A stretch of 64,000 nt of DNA from NCBI GenBank assembly GCA_028285495.1, contig JANQPB010000026.1, forward strand, positions 188,001-252,000, in the 5' to 3' direction. Below, piece by piece: positions 25,883 through 35,141 of the stretch; within the stretch, counting starts at the first letter, position 1, and each line of letters starts with the position of its first letter. The notes under the pieces were generated by a model. The model made no database searches. It saw only the letters and a list, made by a program, of their open reading frames with translations, and was not told the origin of the DNA. A program made the translations under genes and the position numbers. This stretch comes from Acidimicrobiales bacterium. Lineage in GTDB: Bacteria > Actinomycetota > Acidimicrobiia > Acidimicrobiales > SZUA-35.

Positions 25883-27457
25883 TCAGGGGCTGACCGGTCG
25901 GGTGGTGACGGTGGCGAAGCACATCTCGTCGTCGGTCCCGTCGGCCCACAGGACATAGGCCGGCTCCAGCCTCGGGTCGCGCAGCGACCGGTCCCACCCG
26001 CACTCGACCCGGATGATGTCGTCGTCGTCGATCACGATCCGCTCGACCGGCACGTAGTTGTACTGCCAGTCGAAGTCCCAGTCGGGGATGTCGAGGAGCA
26101 CCCGTTCGTCCGGCTTGCCCGGATTGAGGGTCATGCGGAACCAGTCGCCCAGCTCGTGCTGGTGACCGAGGACCGCCACCACCTCGCCGACGGCGTCGAC
26201 GAACCGGACCGGGATGTCACAGCTCGACCAGGCCCTGCCGTCGGTCATCCCAGCGAAGTCGGCGACGTCGGCCCGGCAGATCTGCAGGATGGCATCGGCC
26301 TGGACGCCCTCGTTGCCGTACTTCTCCCGTGCCGCGGCGATGGCGGTGTCCCGGTCGCACAGCGGGCCATCCTCGCCGTCGCGACAGGGGATCTCGGCCG
26401 GTGCGACCAGCGTGGCCACCTCGATGGGATCGAGCCCGGTGCCGGCGGGTGTCACCTCGAGCGCCAGGGCCGAGGCGTCGGCCGGGGCCGACACCTCGTA
26501 GTGGTAGTGGATCTGGACAACGATGAACGCCCCCGGCTCGACCCAGAGCCCGGTGCCGGCCGGGAACGAGGTCGGGTCCTGGCCGGGGGCCCAGCCGAGG
26601 AACAGCTCGTCGGCGCCGAGCCCCGAGCTGCCGTAGCACGACCACCCCGGCTTGCCGTCCTCGCCGTCGCGCTCGAGCGCCCGGTCTCGCCGCTCCGGCG
26701 GGATCATGTAGCCGATCGCGTGATGGACGACCTCGGTCCGGTCCGGCACGAACTCGTACGCCGTGATCCAGCCACCGTCCGGCAGCTCGGGGTCGTAGAT
26801 CTGGCAGCGGTAGTCGTCGGTCACGGCGAGCGATCCGGTGTAGGGCTGCTCGGGCGCGATGGTGAGGTCGGGGTCGGCCAGCCCGACGACGCCGCCGGCC
26901 GGCTCGATGGTCTCGGTCGGGTCGACGTCGATCTCGCCACCGGCGACGGCCCAGTCGAGCACCGCCTGGAGCTGGTCGGGGCGGAGGCTGCGGTCGTCGG
27001 CGAAGCGGGGGCTGTCGCCGCCGGCCGGCCACGGTGGCATGAAGCCGGTCTCGATCACCTCGAGCAACGCCTGGTGGTTGTCGGCGGCGTCGGCCACCGT
27101 CGCCAGCTCCCAGTGGGCGGTTCCCGGTCCGCCGGGGGCGTGACACGACGCGCACTTCTCGGCCAGGATCGGGGCGATCGAGGCCGAGAAGTCGCCGTCG
27201 TAGGCAACCGGCTCGAACTCGGGCTCCGGCTCGGTCGTGGTCGACGGCGCGCTCGTCGAGGTCGTGGTCGGGGCCCCGGTCGTCGTCGGCCCGCCGTCGT
27301 CGCTCGACCCGGCCTCGGTCGAGCTGGTCGTGTCATCGGCCCCGTCTGCGACCGGCCCGGCCGACGATCCGTCGCCGCCGGCGCAGGCCGCCACCACAAC
27401 GGCCACCACGATCGGGAGCAGGAACCAGCCGAACCGGGGCCGGGCAACGGACGCCAT
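25883..27457 (-). CDS. Lipoprotein with cytochrome c and copper type II monooxygenase-like domains
   Basis: A 524-aa exported protein. The signal ends VVAVVVAACAGG, a lipobox, followed by a Thr/Ser/Pro linker to about residue 80. A small cytochrome c-like domain carries one haem motif, C-A-S-C-H, in APILAEKCASCHAPGG, with a possible Met ligand in GFMPPWP. The remainder resembles the PHM/DBM copper-monooxygenase fold: TEVVHHAIGYMIPP, then QIHYHYE (H-x-H) and a late EMCF methionine. This layout occurs in uncharacterised environmental bacterial proteins. It would act at the outer face of the membrane in redox chemistry; the substrate is unknown. It converges with the CobW-family gene. Confidence 0.75.
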   Translation of the reverse strand: MASVARPRFGWFLLPIVVAVVVAACAGGDGSSAGPVADGADDTTSSTEAGSSDDGGPTTTGAPTTTSTSAPSTTTEPEPEFEPVAYDGDFSASIAPILAEKCASCHAPGGPGTAHWELATVADAADNHQALLEVIETGFMPPWPAGGDSPRFADDRSLRPDQLQAVLDWAVAGGEIDVDPTETIEPAGGVVGLADPDLTIAPEQPYTGSLAVTDDYRCQIYDPELPDGGWITAYEFVPDRTEVVHHAIGYMIPPERRDRALERDGEDGKPGWSCYGSSGLGADELFLGWAPGQDPTSFPAGTGLWVEPGAFIVVQIHYHYEVSAPADASALALEVTPAGTGLDPIEVATLVAPAEIPCRDGEDGPLCDRDTAIAAAREKYGNEGVQADAILQICRADVADFAGMTDGRAWSSCDIPVRFVDAVGEVVAVLGHQHELGDWFRMTLNPGKPDERVLLDIPDWDFDWQYNYVPVERIVIDDDDIIRVECGWDRSLRDPRLEPAYVLWADGTDDEMCFATVTTRPVSP

Positions 27458-27516
27458 GCCCCCAGTGTGGCCCACCGCCCCGGGGCCGGGTGGCCGCTGC
27501 GTGGTCGAGCCGTCGA

Positions 27517-28674
27517 TCAGCTGAGCCGCTCGACGATCATCGCCATGCCCTGACCACCGCCGACGCACATCGTCTCCAATCCGTACTGACGGTCGAGGGT
27601 CTGCAGGTCGTTGATGAGGGTGGTCATGATGCGGGCCCCGGTCATGCCGAACGGGTGACCGACGGCGATGGCGCCGCCGTTGGGGTTGAGCTGATCCTCG
27701 ATCGAGATCCCGGTCTCGTCGCAGATCGGCAGGACCTGGGCGGCGAACGCCTCGTTGAGCTCGACGACGTCGATGTCGCCGATCTTCATGCCGGCCCGGT
27801 CGAGGACCTTGCCGACGGCCTCGATGGGTCCGACGCCCATGATCTTGGGGTCGAGTCCGGACACGGCGGAGGCGACGATCCTGGCCAGCGGGGTCAGGCC
27901 GAGCTCCTCGGCCCTCGAGGCCGACATGACCATCACCGCGGCGGCACCGTCGTTGAGGGGGCAGGCGTTACCGGCCGTGACCCGACCGTCCGGCTTGAAC
28001 GCCGGCTTGAGCTGACCGAGGCCCTCGATCGTGGTGCCCTCACGGGGGCCGTCGTCCTGGCTGACCACGGTGCCGTCGGCGAGGGTGTACGGCGTGATCT
28101 CGTTCTCCCAGAAGCCGTTGGCCCTGGCGGCGACCGCCCGATCCTGGCTGAGCTTGGCGTACTCGTCCATCCGCTCGCGGGAGACGTCGTACATCTCGGC
28201 CACGTTCTCGGCGGTCATCCCCATCGGGATGTAGAAGTCGTCGAGGTAGTCGTCTCGGCCGTCGTCCATGAACCGGGGGTTGCCCGGGTCCTGGGCCTCA
28301 TAGAACTGGCTGACGGCTTCGACGCCGGCGGCGACGAAGATGTCACCCTCGCCCGAGCGGATGGCGTGGGCCGCCACCCGGATCGCCTGCAGCGACGAGG
28401 CGCAGGCCCGCTGGACGGTGGTACCGGGAACCGTGTTGGGCAGCCCGCCGAGCTGACCGGCGAGGCGTCCGAGGTTGCGGCCCTGCTGGCCGGTTGCGTT
28501 GGCCACGCCGCAGATCACGTCCTCGACATCGGCCCCGTCGACCTCGGGGACCTTGCCCATCAGGTCGCCGATGATGAAGCCGACCAGATCGTCGGCCCGC
28601 TCCTCCTTCAACGACCCCTTGACCGCCCGACCGATCGGGGTCCTGGCGGTGGCGACGATGACGGCATCTTCCAT
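27517..28674 (-). CDS. Acetyl-CoA acetyltransferase (thiolase)
   Basis: A 385-aa thiolase. The acyl-accepting cysteine is C91 in QRACASSLQAI; the C-terminal catalytic blocks are VELNEAFAAQ, GGAIAVGHPFGMTGAR and CVGGGQGMAM. GTTVQRACASS and AGNACPLNDGAA are also typical. The ATG at 28674 has AGGAGCAGG upstream. It would cleave 3-ketoacyl-CoA in beta-oxidation or condense acetyl-CoA. An enoyl-CoA hydratase lies about 9 kb away (37245-38024), not in the same operon. It begins a minus-strand run with the cytochrome/copper lipoprotein downstream but has a 59-bp gap to it. Confidence 0.93.
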   Translation of the reverse strand: MEDAVIVATARTPIGRAVKGSLKEERADDLVGFIIGDLMGKVPEVDGADVEDVICGVANATGQQGRNLGRLAGQLGGLPNTVPGTTVQRACASSLQAIRVAAHAIRSGEGDIFVAAGVEAVSQFYEAQDPGNPRFMDDGRDDYLDDFYIPMGMTAENVAEMYDVSRERMDEYAKLSQDRAVAARANGFWENEITPYTLADGTVVSQDDGPREGTTIEGLGQLKPAFKPDGRVTAGNACPLNDGAAAVMVMSASRAEELGLTPLARIVASAVSGLDPKIMGVGPIEAVGKVLDRAGMKIGDIDVVELNEAFAAQVLPICDETGISIEDQLNPNGGAIAVGHPFGMTGARIMTTLINDLQTLDRQYGLETMCVGGGQGMAMIVERLS

Positions 28675-28840
28675 GGCCTGCTCCTGTTTCCTCGGGGCTC
28701 CCTGCGGCCCGACCGGCCACGGCGAGCGCGCCGGCCGGAGGTCGCATCCCGGCCAAGTCTGCCTCAGGTCGCCTGGCCCCTCCAAAGTGGTGGGACCGCC
28801 CTGCGGCCACGCTCGGGGCTGGTCGCCGTCGAGCGGCCGA

Positions 28841-29908
28841 TCAGCGGATGATCTCGCGGACCTGGACCTGATCCAACAGGTTGGCGGCTCCGCCCCCGTC
28901 GACCGAGCGGAGACCGAAGTCGGTGGTCGACGACGTGGCGACGAACGTGCCCTCGTAGCGGATCCAGCGCTGGTCGGACGAGACCCTCTGGACGACGACG
29001 CCGGCGACCAGCACCTCCATGGTGTCGACGTCGTTGCGGCCGCGATGCTTGAGCGACCAGCGGTAGGAGGTGCCGCCCCTGGTCGAGACGGTCTGGGTGT
29101 AGGTGGTGCGGTCGTCGACGTTGAGCTCGGCGTGGCTGACCCCGGCGGCGGACTCGACGTCGTCGTGGCCACTGCCCCAGACCTCGACCCGACCGGCCGA
29201 GGATCGCCAGGGGTCGAGGTCGACGTTGGCGTAGCCGGATCCCAGGCCGCTGACCTCGAAGCCACCGTTCTCGATGAGGTTGACCCCGAGCGCCGTGGTG
29301 GTCGGCCGGGTCGTCGTTGTCGTCGGGCGGGTGGTCGTCTCTCGGACCGTGGTCGGGGCCTCGGTCGTCGTCCGGCGGGCGGTTGTGGTCGTTCGAGCCG
29401 TCGTCGGCGGGCCCGTCGACGGTGCGGACGTCGTCGTGCTGGCCGAGGTCGGCGGGCGGGGGGTCGTCTGGCTCGACGAGACCGACGAGGTGGAGCTGCC
29501 GGACCTGGTGGTGATCGGGCGGCTGCTCGACGTCGACAGCACGCTGCGGGTTCCGTCGGTGCCGCCGACCGACGCCGGCACCGGCTCCGGCCGTCCGCCG
29601 GCCGTCGTCGGCGTCGTCGGGCTCGACGTCGAGCCCGGGGTCGAGGTGGACGTGGAGACGGAGGCGGGCGTCGCGGTCGAGGCGTCGGCCGGCTCGGTCT
29701 CGTTGCGGGCCCGGTAGCTGAGCACGACGAGGCCGGCGACGGCGACGGTCACCAACAGGAACGGCAGGCGGTTGGCGCCGCCCGCCGGCGGCACCGTCGG
29801 CGCTGGCGCTGCAGCCGGATCCGCCGGCCGGACGGCCGGCACGAACGGGACCTCGCCGTCGCCGAGCGCCGAGCCGGCGGCCCCGGGGGTTTGCGTGGCG
29901 TCACGCAC
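28841..29908 (-). CDS. Membrane-anchored protein with Thr-rich linker and CBM-like domain
   Basis: A 355-aa protein. After a Pro/Ala-rich cytoplasmic stretch comes one TM helix (about 47-62, LPFLLVTVAVAGLVVL), then a 150-residue Thr/Ser/Pro linker. The C-terminal domain (about 215-355) starts NLIENGGFEVSG and is a beta-sandwich of the CBM4/9 or DUF642 style (YTQTVSTRGGTSYRWSLKHRG, IRYEGTFVATSSTTDFGLRS, LLDQVQVREI). It probably binds polysaccharide or another surface ligand outside the membrane. The GTG start is the only reasonable one before the hydrophobic stretch. Its architecture parallels the GH16-like protein at 22503. Confidence 0.7.
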   Translation of the reverse strand: MRDATQTPGAAGSALGDGEVPFVPAVRPADPAAAPAPTVPPAGGANRLPFLLVTVAVAGLVVLSYRARNETEPADASTATPASVSTSTSTPGSTSSPTTPTTAGGRPEPVPASVGGTDGTRSVLSTSSSRPITTRSGSSTSSVSSSQTTPRPPTSASTTTSAPSTGPPTTARTTTTARRTTTEAPTTVRETTTRPTTTTTRPTTTALGVNLIENGGFEVSGLGSGYANVDLDPWRSSAGRVEVWGSGHDDVESAAGVSHAELNVDDRTTYTQTVSTRGGTSYRWSLKHRGRNDVDTMEVLVAGVVVQRVSSDQRWIRYEGTFVATSSTTDFGLRSVDGGGAANLLDQVQVREIIR

Positions 29909-30003
29909 GACGCACGATGGTACTGCACCGCGCCGCAGCCCGACCGGCGGGCCGCGGCGTCGGTGACCCGTTTGGGCGAAAGGACCCAGGCCCGGTCGGT
30001 GGC

Positions 30004-31365
30004 CTAGTCGGCCAGCTGCGGCACCTCGGCCATGGCCGCTTCGATCGCCTCGTCCGACAGCTCCCGGTCGACCATCTCGCCGGACAGGAAGGCCTCGTAG
30101 CTGGCGAGGTCGAGGTGGCCGTGGCCGCACAGGGCGGTCAGGATCACGGTCTCCTCGCCCGTCTCCTTGGCCCGATTGGCCTCCCGGATGGCGGCGGCGA
30201 TGGCGTGGGTCGGCTCGGGGGCGGGGACGATGCCCTCGGTCCTGGCGAACTGCACGGCGCCGGTGAAGCACTCGGTCTGGCCGATCGATTCGGCCTCGAC
30301 CAGGCCGAGCTCGTAGATGTGGCTCACGAGCGGGCTCATCCCGTGGTAGCGGAGCCCGCCGGCGTGGATCGGGTCGGGGATGAACCGGTGGCCAAGGGTG
30401 TGCATCTTCATCAGCGGCGTCATCTGCCCGGTGTCGCCGAAGTCGTAGCGGTACTCGCCCTGCGTCAGGCTCGGGCACGCCGCCGGCTCGATGCAACGGA
30501 TCGTCGGGTCCATGTTGCCCTTGAGCTTCTCCCGCAGGAAGGGGAACGACAGGCCCCCGAAGTTGGAGCCGCCGCCAGTGCAGCCGACGAGCACGTCCGG
30601 CGTCTCCCCCGCCATCTCCATCTGGATCAGTGCCTCCTCGCCGATGACCGTCTGGTGCATCAACACGTGATTGAGGACCGAGCCGAGGGCGTAGCGGACG
30701 TCCTCGTGCGGGGCCGCCTCGGCCACCGCCTCGGAGATCGCGATCCCGAGGCTGCCGGTGTGGTCGGGGTTCTCCGCCAACAGCGCCCGACCGTACTCGG
30801 TGACCTCGGACGGACTCGGGTGGACCGTGGCCCCCCACACCTCCATCATCGTCTTCCGGTACGGCTTCTGGCGGTAGCTGGCCGCCACCTGCCACACCTC
30901 GCACTCCAGGCCGAACTGGGCGCAGGCGAAGGCGAGCGAGGAGCCCCACTGGCCGGCGCCGGTCTCGGTGGTCAGCTTCCTGACCCCGGCCTTGGCGTTG
31001 TAGTACGCCTGCGGCACCGAGGTGTTGGGCTTGTGGGAGCCAGCGGGGCTGACCCCCTCGTACTTGTAGAAGATCTTGGCCGGCGTCTCGAGCAGCTCCT
31101 CGAGACGGCGGGCCCGGAACAGCGGGGTCGGGCGCCAGATCCTGTAGATCTCGCGCACCTCCTCGGGGATGTCGACGTAGCTGTCCTGCGAGACCTCCTG
31201 GAGGATGAGGTCCATCGGGAACAGCGGGGCGAAGTCGTCCGGTCCGGCCGGCTCGTGGGTGCCGGGATGGAGGGCCGGCGGGGGTGGCGCCGGGAGGTCG
31301 GGCACGATGTTGTACCACCGGGTCGGGAGCTGGTCCTCGTTCAACAGGTACTTGTGCTGGCCCAT
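30004..31365 (-). CDS. trpB: Tryptophan synthase beta chain, TrpB2 type
   Basis: A 453-aa PLP enzyme of the TrpB2 branch, which joins indole and serine to give tryptophan. The PLP lysine is K112 in AGSHKPNTS; the phosphate-binding loop is GCTGGGSNFGG. The extra N-terminal region (YNIVPDLPAPPPPAL) and insertions are the TrpB2 signature against the roughly 400-aa TrpB1. No TrpA or other trp gene is near, in line with TrpB2 acting alone or salvaging indole. GAGGACC lies just before the ATG. It is divergent from the prolyl oligopeptidase gene. Confidence 0.9.
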   Translation of the reverse strand: MGQHKYLLNEDQLPTRWYNIVPDLPAPPPPALHPGTHEPAGPDDFAPLFPMDLILQEVSQDSYVDIPEEVREIYRIWRPTPLFRARRLEELLETPAKIFYKYEGVSPAGSHKPNTSVPQAYYNAKAGVRKLTTETGAGQWGSSLAFACAQFGLECEVWQVAASYRQKPYRKTMMEVWGATVHPSPSEVTEYGRALLAENPDHTGSLGIAISEAVAEAAPHEDVRYALGSVLNHVLMHQTVIGEEALIQMEMAGETPDVLVGCTGGGSNFGGLSFPFLREKLKGNMDPTIRCIEPAACPSLTQGEYRYDFGDTGQMTPLMKMHTLGHRFIPDPIHAGGLRYHGMSPLVSHIYELGLVEAESIGQTECFTGAVQFARTEGIVPAPEPTHAIAAAIREANRAKETGEETVILTALCGHGHLDLASYEAFLSGEMVDRELSDEAIEAAMAEVPQLAD

Positions 31366-31469
31366 CGGGGTCCTCCGTCTCGCCGAGAGATGACCGGGAC
31401 AGTGTTGCCGCCGGACGATCCCCCTGCCAACCGATCGCACCGGCCCCGAGGAGGCGGCGATCGGGTGGC

Positions 31470-31475
31470 TACGCT
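31470..31475 (+). promoter_or_regulatory. -10 box TACGCT, leaderless start
   Basis: TACGCT ends exactly 6 nt before the ATG at 31482. Confidence 0.5.
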
Positions 31476-31481
31476 CTGCCC

Positions 31482-33587
31482 ATGGCCTTCACGTACCCGT
31501 CGGCTCGGCGGAGCGACGTCGTCGACACGCACCACGGGCGCGTGGTGGCCGACCCCTATCGCTGGCTCGAGGATCCCGACTCACCGGAGACCAAGGAGTT
31601 CGTCGCCGCCCAGAACGGGGTGACCGAGCCGTACCTGGCCGGGTTGCCCGACCGGGACGCACTGGTCGAACGGATGACCGAGCTCTGGGACAACCCCAGG
31701 ACCGACCCGCCCGGTTGGCGGGGCCGGGGCGACGACCGGGTGATGGTCTGGACCCACAATGACGGCCTGGCCGACCAGCCGATCTACTGGGTCAAGCGGG
31801 GCGACGACCCGTCGGCCGAGCCCGAGGTGCTGCTCGACCCCAACACCCTGTCCGATGATGGCGCCGTCGCCGTCGTCGGCGCCGCGCTGTCCGACGACGG
31901 AGGCCTGCTGGCCTATCTGGTTTCCGAGGCCGGCAGCGACCGCCAGCACCTGTCGGTTCGCCGGACGGACACCGGCCACGATCTCGACGATCGCCTGGCC
32001 CACCTGCGGTTCACGTCGATCGCCTGGTACGGCGACGGCTTCTTCTACACCCGATGGCCCGAGGTCGAGCCCGGCTCGACCGCGCCGGTCAAGGACCCGT
32101 CGATCCACTACCACCGCATCGGCGACGACCAGGCCGACGACGTCCTCGTCTACCACAACGACGACGATCCGGAACCGAGCTATGCAGCCCTGGTCACCGA
32201 GGACGACCGCTATCTCGTGCTGATCGAGTACCTCGGCACCGACCAGCGCAACGGGCTGCTGTACCTCGATCTGGACGATCACGGGTCGGCGCTCACCGAT
32301 CCGGCGTCCGGCGCCGACCGTCAGCCGGTGCCGGACGCTGCCTGGGTCCGCCTCGTCGAGCTCGGTGAGGCGATCCACTCGTTCGTCCACCACCGGGCCG
32401 ATGACGGCAGCCGGTTCCTCGTCCACACCGATCGCGACGCACCGAACGGTCGACTGGTCGACATCGACCTCGCCGTGCCCGAGCCGGACGAGTGGGTGAC
32501 GGTCGTGCCCGAGGGCGACGATCCGCTCGAGTGGGTCGATGCCGTCGCCGGGGAGCTGGTGGCGGCCCACCTCGTCGAGGCCTCCAACCGACTGACCAGG
32601 TACTCGCTCGACGGTGCCGTCCTCGGCGAGCTGGCGCTACCGGGGCTCGGCACCGTCACCGGGCTCTCCGGCCGGTTCGCCGAGCCCGAGCTCTACCTGG
32701 GCTACCAGTCGTTCGTCGAGCCGCCGACCGTCCTCCGCATCGAGGGCGGTCAGAGCGACGTATGGGCCGGGGCCGAGCCGCCGATCGATCCGGCCGCCGT
32801 CGTCGTCGAGCGTCGCCACGCGCTGTCGACCGATGGGGCCAAGGTGGGCATGTTCGTGATCCGCATGGCCGACGCCGAGCTCCCGGGACCGGTCGAGCTC
32901 TACGGCTACGGCGGGTTCTCGATCAGCCTGACCCCGACGTACAGCCCGGCCAGGCTGGCGTTCCTCGAGGCCGGCGGCATCGTCGTCATCGCCAACCTCC
33001 GGGGTGGCACCGAGCACGGCGAGCCGTGGCACGAGCAGGGACGGCTGGCCAACAAGCAGCAGGTGTTCGACGACTTCGCAGCGTGCGCCAGACAACTGGT
33101 GGCCGACGGGCTGGCCACGCCCGGCACCCTCGGGATTCGCGGCGGCTCGAACGGTGGGCTGCTGACCGCAGCCGCCATGATCCAGTACCCGGAGCTGTTC
33201 GGGGCCGTCGTGTCCCAGGTCCCCGTCACGGACATGTTGCGCTACCAGCACTTCACCGCCGGCCGGTTCTGGACGGTCGAGTACGGCGACGCCGCCGACG
33301 CCGAGGCCTTCGAGTGGCTGATGGCCTACTCGCCGCTGCACAACGTCGGCGACGCCGGTTCCTATCCCCCGTTGCTGATCACGACCGCCGAGTCGGACGA
33401 CCGGGTGGTGCCGATGCACGCCCACAAGTTCGCAGCCGAGGTCCAGCACCGGGCCGGCGGCGAGTCCGAGCAACCACTGCTCGAGCGGGTCGAGACCCGG
33501 GCCGGCCACGGCCTCGGCAAGCCGACGGCGAAGGTCATCGAGGAAGCGGCCGACATCTACGCCTTCCTCCTCCACCACCTGAGCTGA
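31482..33587 (+). CDS. Prolyl oligopeptidase (S9A)
   Basis: A 701-aa serine peptidase without a signal peptide, so probably cytoplasmic. The beta-propeller half begins YPSARRSDVVDTHHGRVVADPYRWLED, the classic S9A opening. The catalytic serine is S556 in GIRGGSNGGLL, the acid is D639 or D640 in ESDDRVVPMHA, and the histidine is H676 in RAGHGLGKP. Spacing of the three matches the family. It would cut after proline in short peptides. The start ATG is backed by a -10 box 6 nt upstream. A bidirectional hairpin lies just past the stop. Confidence 0.93.
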   Translation: MAFTYPSARRSDVVDTHHGRVVADPYRWLEDPDSPETKEFVAAQNGVTEPYLAGLPDRDALVERMTELWDNPRTDPPGWRGRGDDRVMVWTHNDGLADQPIYWVKRGDDPSAEPEVLLDPNTLSDDGAVAVVGAALSDDGGLLAYLVSEAGSDRQHLSVRRTDTGHDLDDRLAHLRFTSIAWYGDGFFYTRWPEVEPGSTAPVKDPSIHYHRIGDDQADDVLVYHNDDDPEPSYAALVTEDDRYLVLIEYLGTDQRNGLLYLDLDDHGSALTDPASGADRQPVPDAAWVRLVELGEAIHSFVHHRADDGSRFLVHTDRDAPNGRLVDIDLAVPEPDEWVTVVPEGDDPLEWVDAVAGELVAAHLVEASNRLTRYSLDGAVLGELALPGLGTVTGLSGRFAEPELYLGYQSFVEPPTVLRIEGGQSDVWAGAEPPIDPAAVVVERRHALSTDGAKVGMFVIRMADAELPGPVELYGYGGFSISLTPTYSPARLAFLEAGGIVVIANLRGGTEHGEPWHEQGRLANKQQVFDDFAACARQLVADGLATPGTLGIRGGSNGGLLTAAAMIQYPELFGAVVSQVPVTDMLRYQHFTAGRFWTVEYGDAADAEAFEWLMAYSPLHNVGDAGSYPPLLITTAESDDRVVPMHAHKFAAEVQHRAGGESEQPLLERVETRAGHGLGKPTAKVIEEAADIYAFLLHHLS

Positions 33588-33595
33588 TCGGGCGG

Positions 33596-33625
33596 CCGGC
33601 GGCCATCGTCGCCGATGGCCGCCGG
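33596..33625. terminator. Bidirectional hairpin terminator
   Basis: A perfect 13-bp stem, CCGGCGGCCATCG (33596-33608) with CGATGGCCGCCGG (33613-33625), and a TCGC loop. GATCGGG and CCCGATC at 33586-33592 and 33631-33637 extend the pairing. It lies between convergent genes. Confidence 0.65.
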
Positions 33626-33670
33626 GCGGACCCGATCAGGCGCTCGTTCGAGCGCGTCGCTCGGCGCCGG

Positions 33671-35017
33671 TCAGGTACAGGGAACGGCCAGCGTGTGCAG
33701 CGTGTGGTCGGGGTCGCTGAACCGGCACCCGAACGTCGGCGAGGCGACCACGCTACGACGCAGGACGTCGTCACCGGCCGGACGGACGCCGGTCTCGACC
33801 CAGGCGATCAGGTCGTCGAACGCCGTGGTCAACTCGTAGTCGGTGAAGTCGCAGTGGCCGACCCCGCGGATGGCCCGCTGGACCAGGCGATTGCTCCGAC
33901 CCTCGTCCCGGACCTTGCGGGCGTAGTCGATCTCCATCGAGAACGGCACGAACAGGTCGCCGAGGTTGTGCAGGCTGAGCACCCGGTCGCGGATCTTGCC
34001 GGTGATGCCCTCGCCGTTGCTGCGGGCGCCCTTCTCGAAGGCGACCCTGGCCACGTCACGATTGAGGGCCCGCTCGGCCGGGCTGTTGTCGGTCGGGTCG
34101 TCGTCGAGCTTGTAGGTGGTCGTGGTGTTGTCGATCACCGAGAGCCCGTTGGAGTTGGCGAGGCTCCCGTCGCCGGTCCCGAGGTCGAAGAAGAAGTTGC
34201 CGAAGCCGGTGGCCGTTGCGAACCCGTGCCAGAAGACGAAGGCCTCGTCGTAGTTGGGCCGGGGTCCGCCGGTCTGCCACTCCATGAAGGTCTTGAACTC
34301 CTCGCCGGTGTCGCTGAGCAGGAACGGGAAGCTGCCGGGCGCAGCGCCGAGCTCGTCCTTGATGGCGGGCACGGTCGTGCCGAACCACTCGCCCGGCTCG
34401 ACCGGGAAGTGGCTCTCGCCGAGGGTCAGCTGCTGGGACACGACGGTGTAGTCGAGGAAGAAGTCGAACAGCTCGAAGCCGCCGAGCACGCCACAGATGG
34501 GGAGTGCCCCGTCGTAGACCCGATGGTGCTCCTCGATCGAGACGGCGGTGATGTGGCCGCCCATCGACGCCCCCATCAGGAAGACCTGGTCGGCGTCGGT
34601 GTCGAGGAACATGGCGTTGACGTAGTCGACCAGCGCCTTGGTGCTGTCGACGCCGGTGCGGATGTTGTAGCTGTTCTGGGCGTAGCTCGACGCCGCCCAG
34701 GCGTAGCCCTGCTCCAGCACGTGCTGGCGTATCGGGATGTTGTCGACGGTCAGCTCGAAGCCCTCGCCGCGGTAGCCGTGGGCCCACATGACGAGGTCGC
34801 CGTTCCACTCGGCCGGCACCTCGACCCGGTATCCGGCGCCGTCGAGGATTCCCCAGTGCTGCTCGGCCGGGATGTCGGGCAGTGGATCGAACGGCAGCTT
34901 GCTCTCATCGACGAACCAGGTCGTCGGTTCCTCCGCCTCCGCCGGGGCTGCGGCCAACACCGCCGTCAGCATCGCCACTGCGGCCAGGGCGGCCGCCATC
35001 GTCCGAATCCGTCGCAC
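33671..35017 (-). CDS. Secreted alpha/beta hydrolase
   Basis: A 448-aa exported protein with a Sec signal (MRRIRTMAAALAAVAMLTAVLAAAPAEAE, cleavage near residue 28). The fold carries a nucleophile elbow GASMGG (about residue 147-152), an acidic residue in SLHNLGDLFVPF and a histidine in IRGVGHCDFT, in the right order for a hydrolase triad. Overall layout recalls the secreted DUF6351/phthalyl-amidase type hydrolases, including the LVMWAHGYRGEG opening. The GTG start has GAGAGG upstream. It converges with the prolyl oligopeptidase. Substrate unknown; esters or amides at the cell exterior are likely. Confidence 0.75.
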   Translation of the reverse strand: MRRIRTMAAALAAVAMLTAVLAAAPAEAEEPTTWFVDESKLPFDPLPDIPAEQHWGILDGAGYRVEVPAEWNGDLVMWAHGYRGEGFELTVDNIPIRQHVLEQGYAWAASSYAQNSYNIRTGVDSTKALVDYVNAMFLDTDADQVFLMGASMGGHITAVSIEEHHRVYDGALPICGVLGGFELFDFFLDYTVVSQQLTLGESHFPVEPGEWFGTTVPAIKDELGAAPGSFPFLLSDTGEEFKTFMEWQTGGPRPNYDEAFVFWHGFATATGFGNFFFDLGTGDGSLANSNGLSVIDNTTTTYKLDDDPTDNSPAERALNRDVARVAFEKGARSNGEGITGKIRDRVLSLHNLGDLFVPFSMEIDYARKVRDEGRSNRLVQRAIRGVGHCDFTDYELTTAFDDLIAWVETGVRPAGDDVLRRSVVASPTFGCRFSDPDHTLHTLAVPCT

Positions 35018-35141
35018 GGGGTTCCTCTCGTCGTGGGTCCGCGAGCTCCCCTGCCGCCGACCACCTGGGGCGGCAACCTAGCAGATCGTTCAACAGGTCA
35101 CGAATGAGGGCGACCGGTGGCCGCTCGGGCGACGGAGCGGG

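Noticed and set aside
29274..29717. Plus-strand Val/Gly-rich frame opposite the Thr-rich linker
   Set aside because: The complement of ACC/ACG Thr codons reads as Val/Gly/Arg repeats; not a gene.
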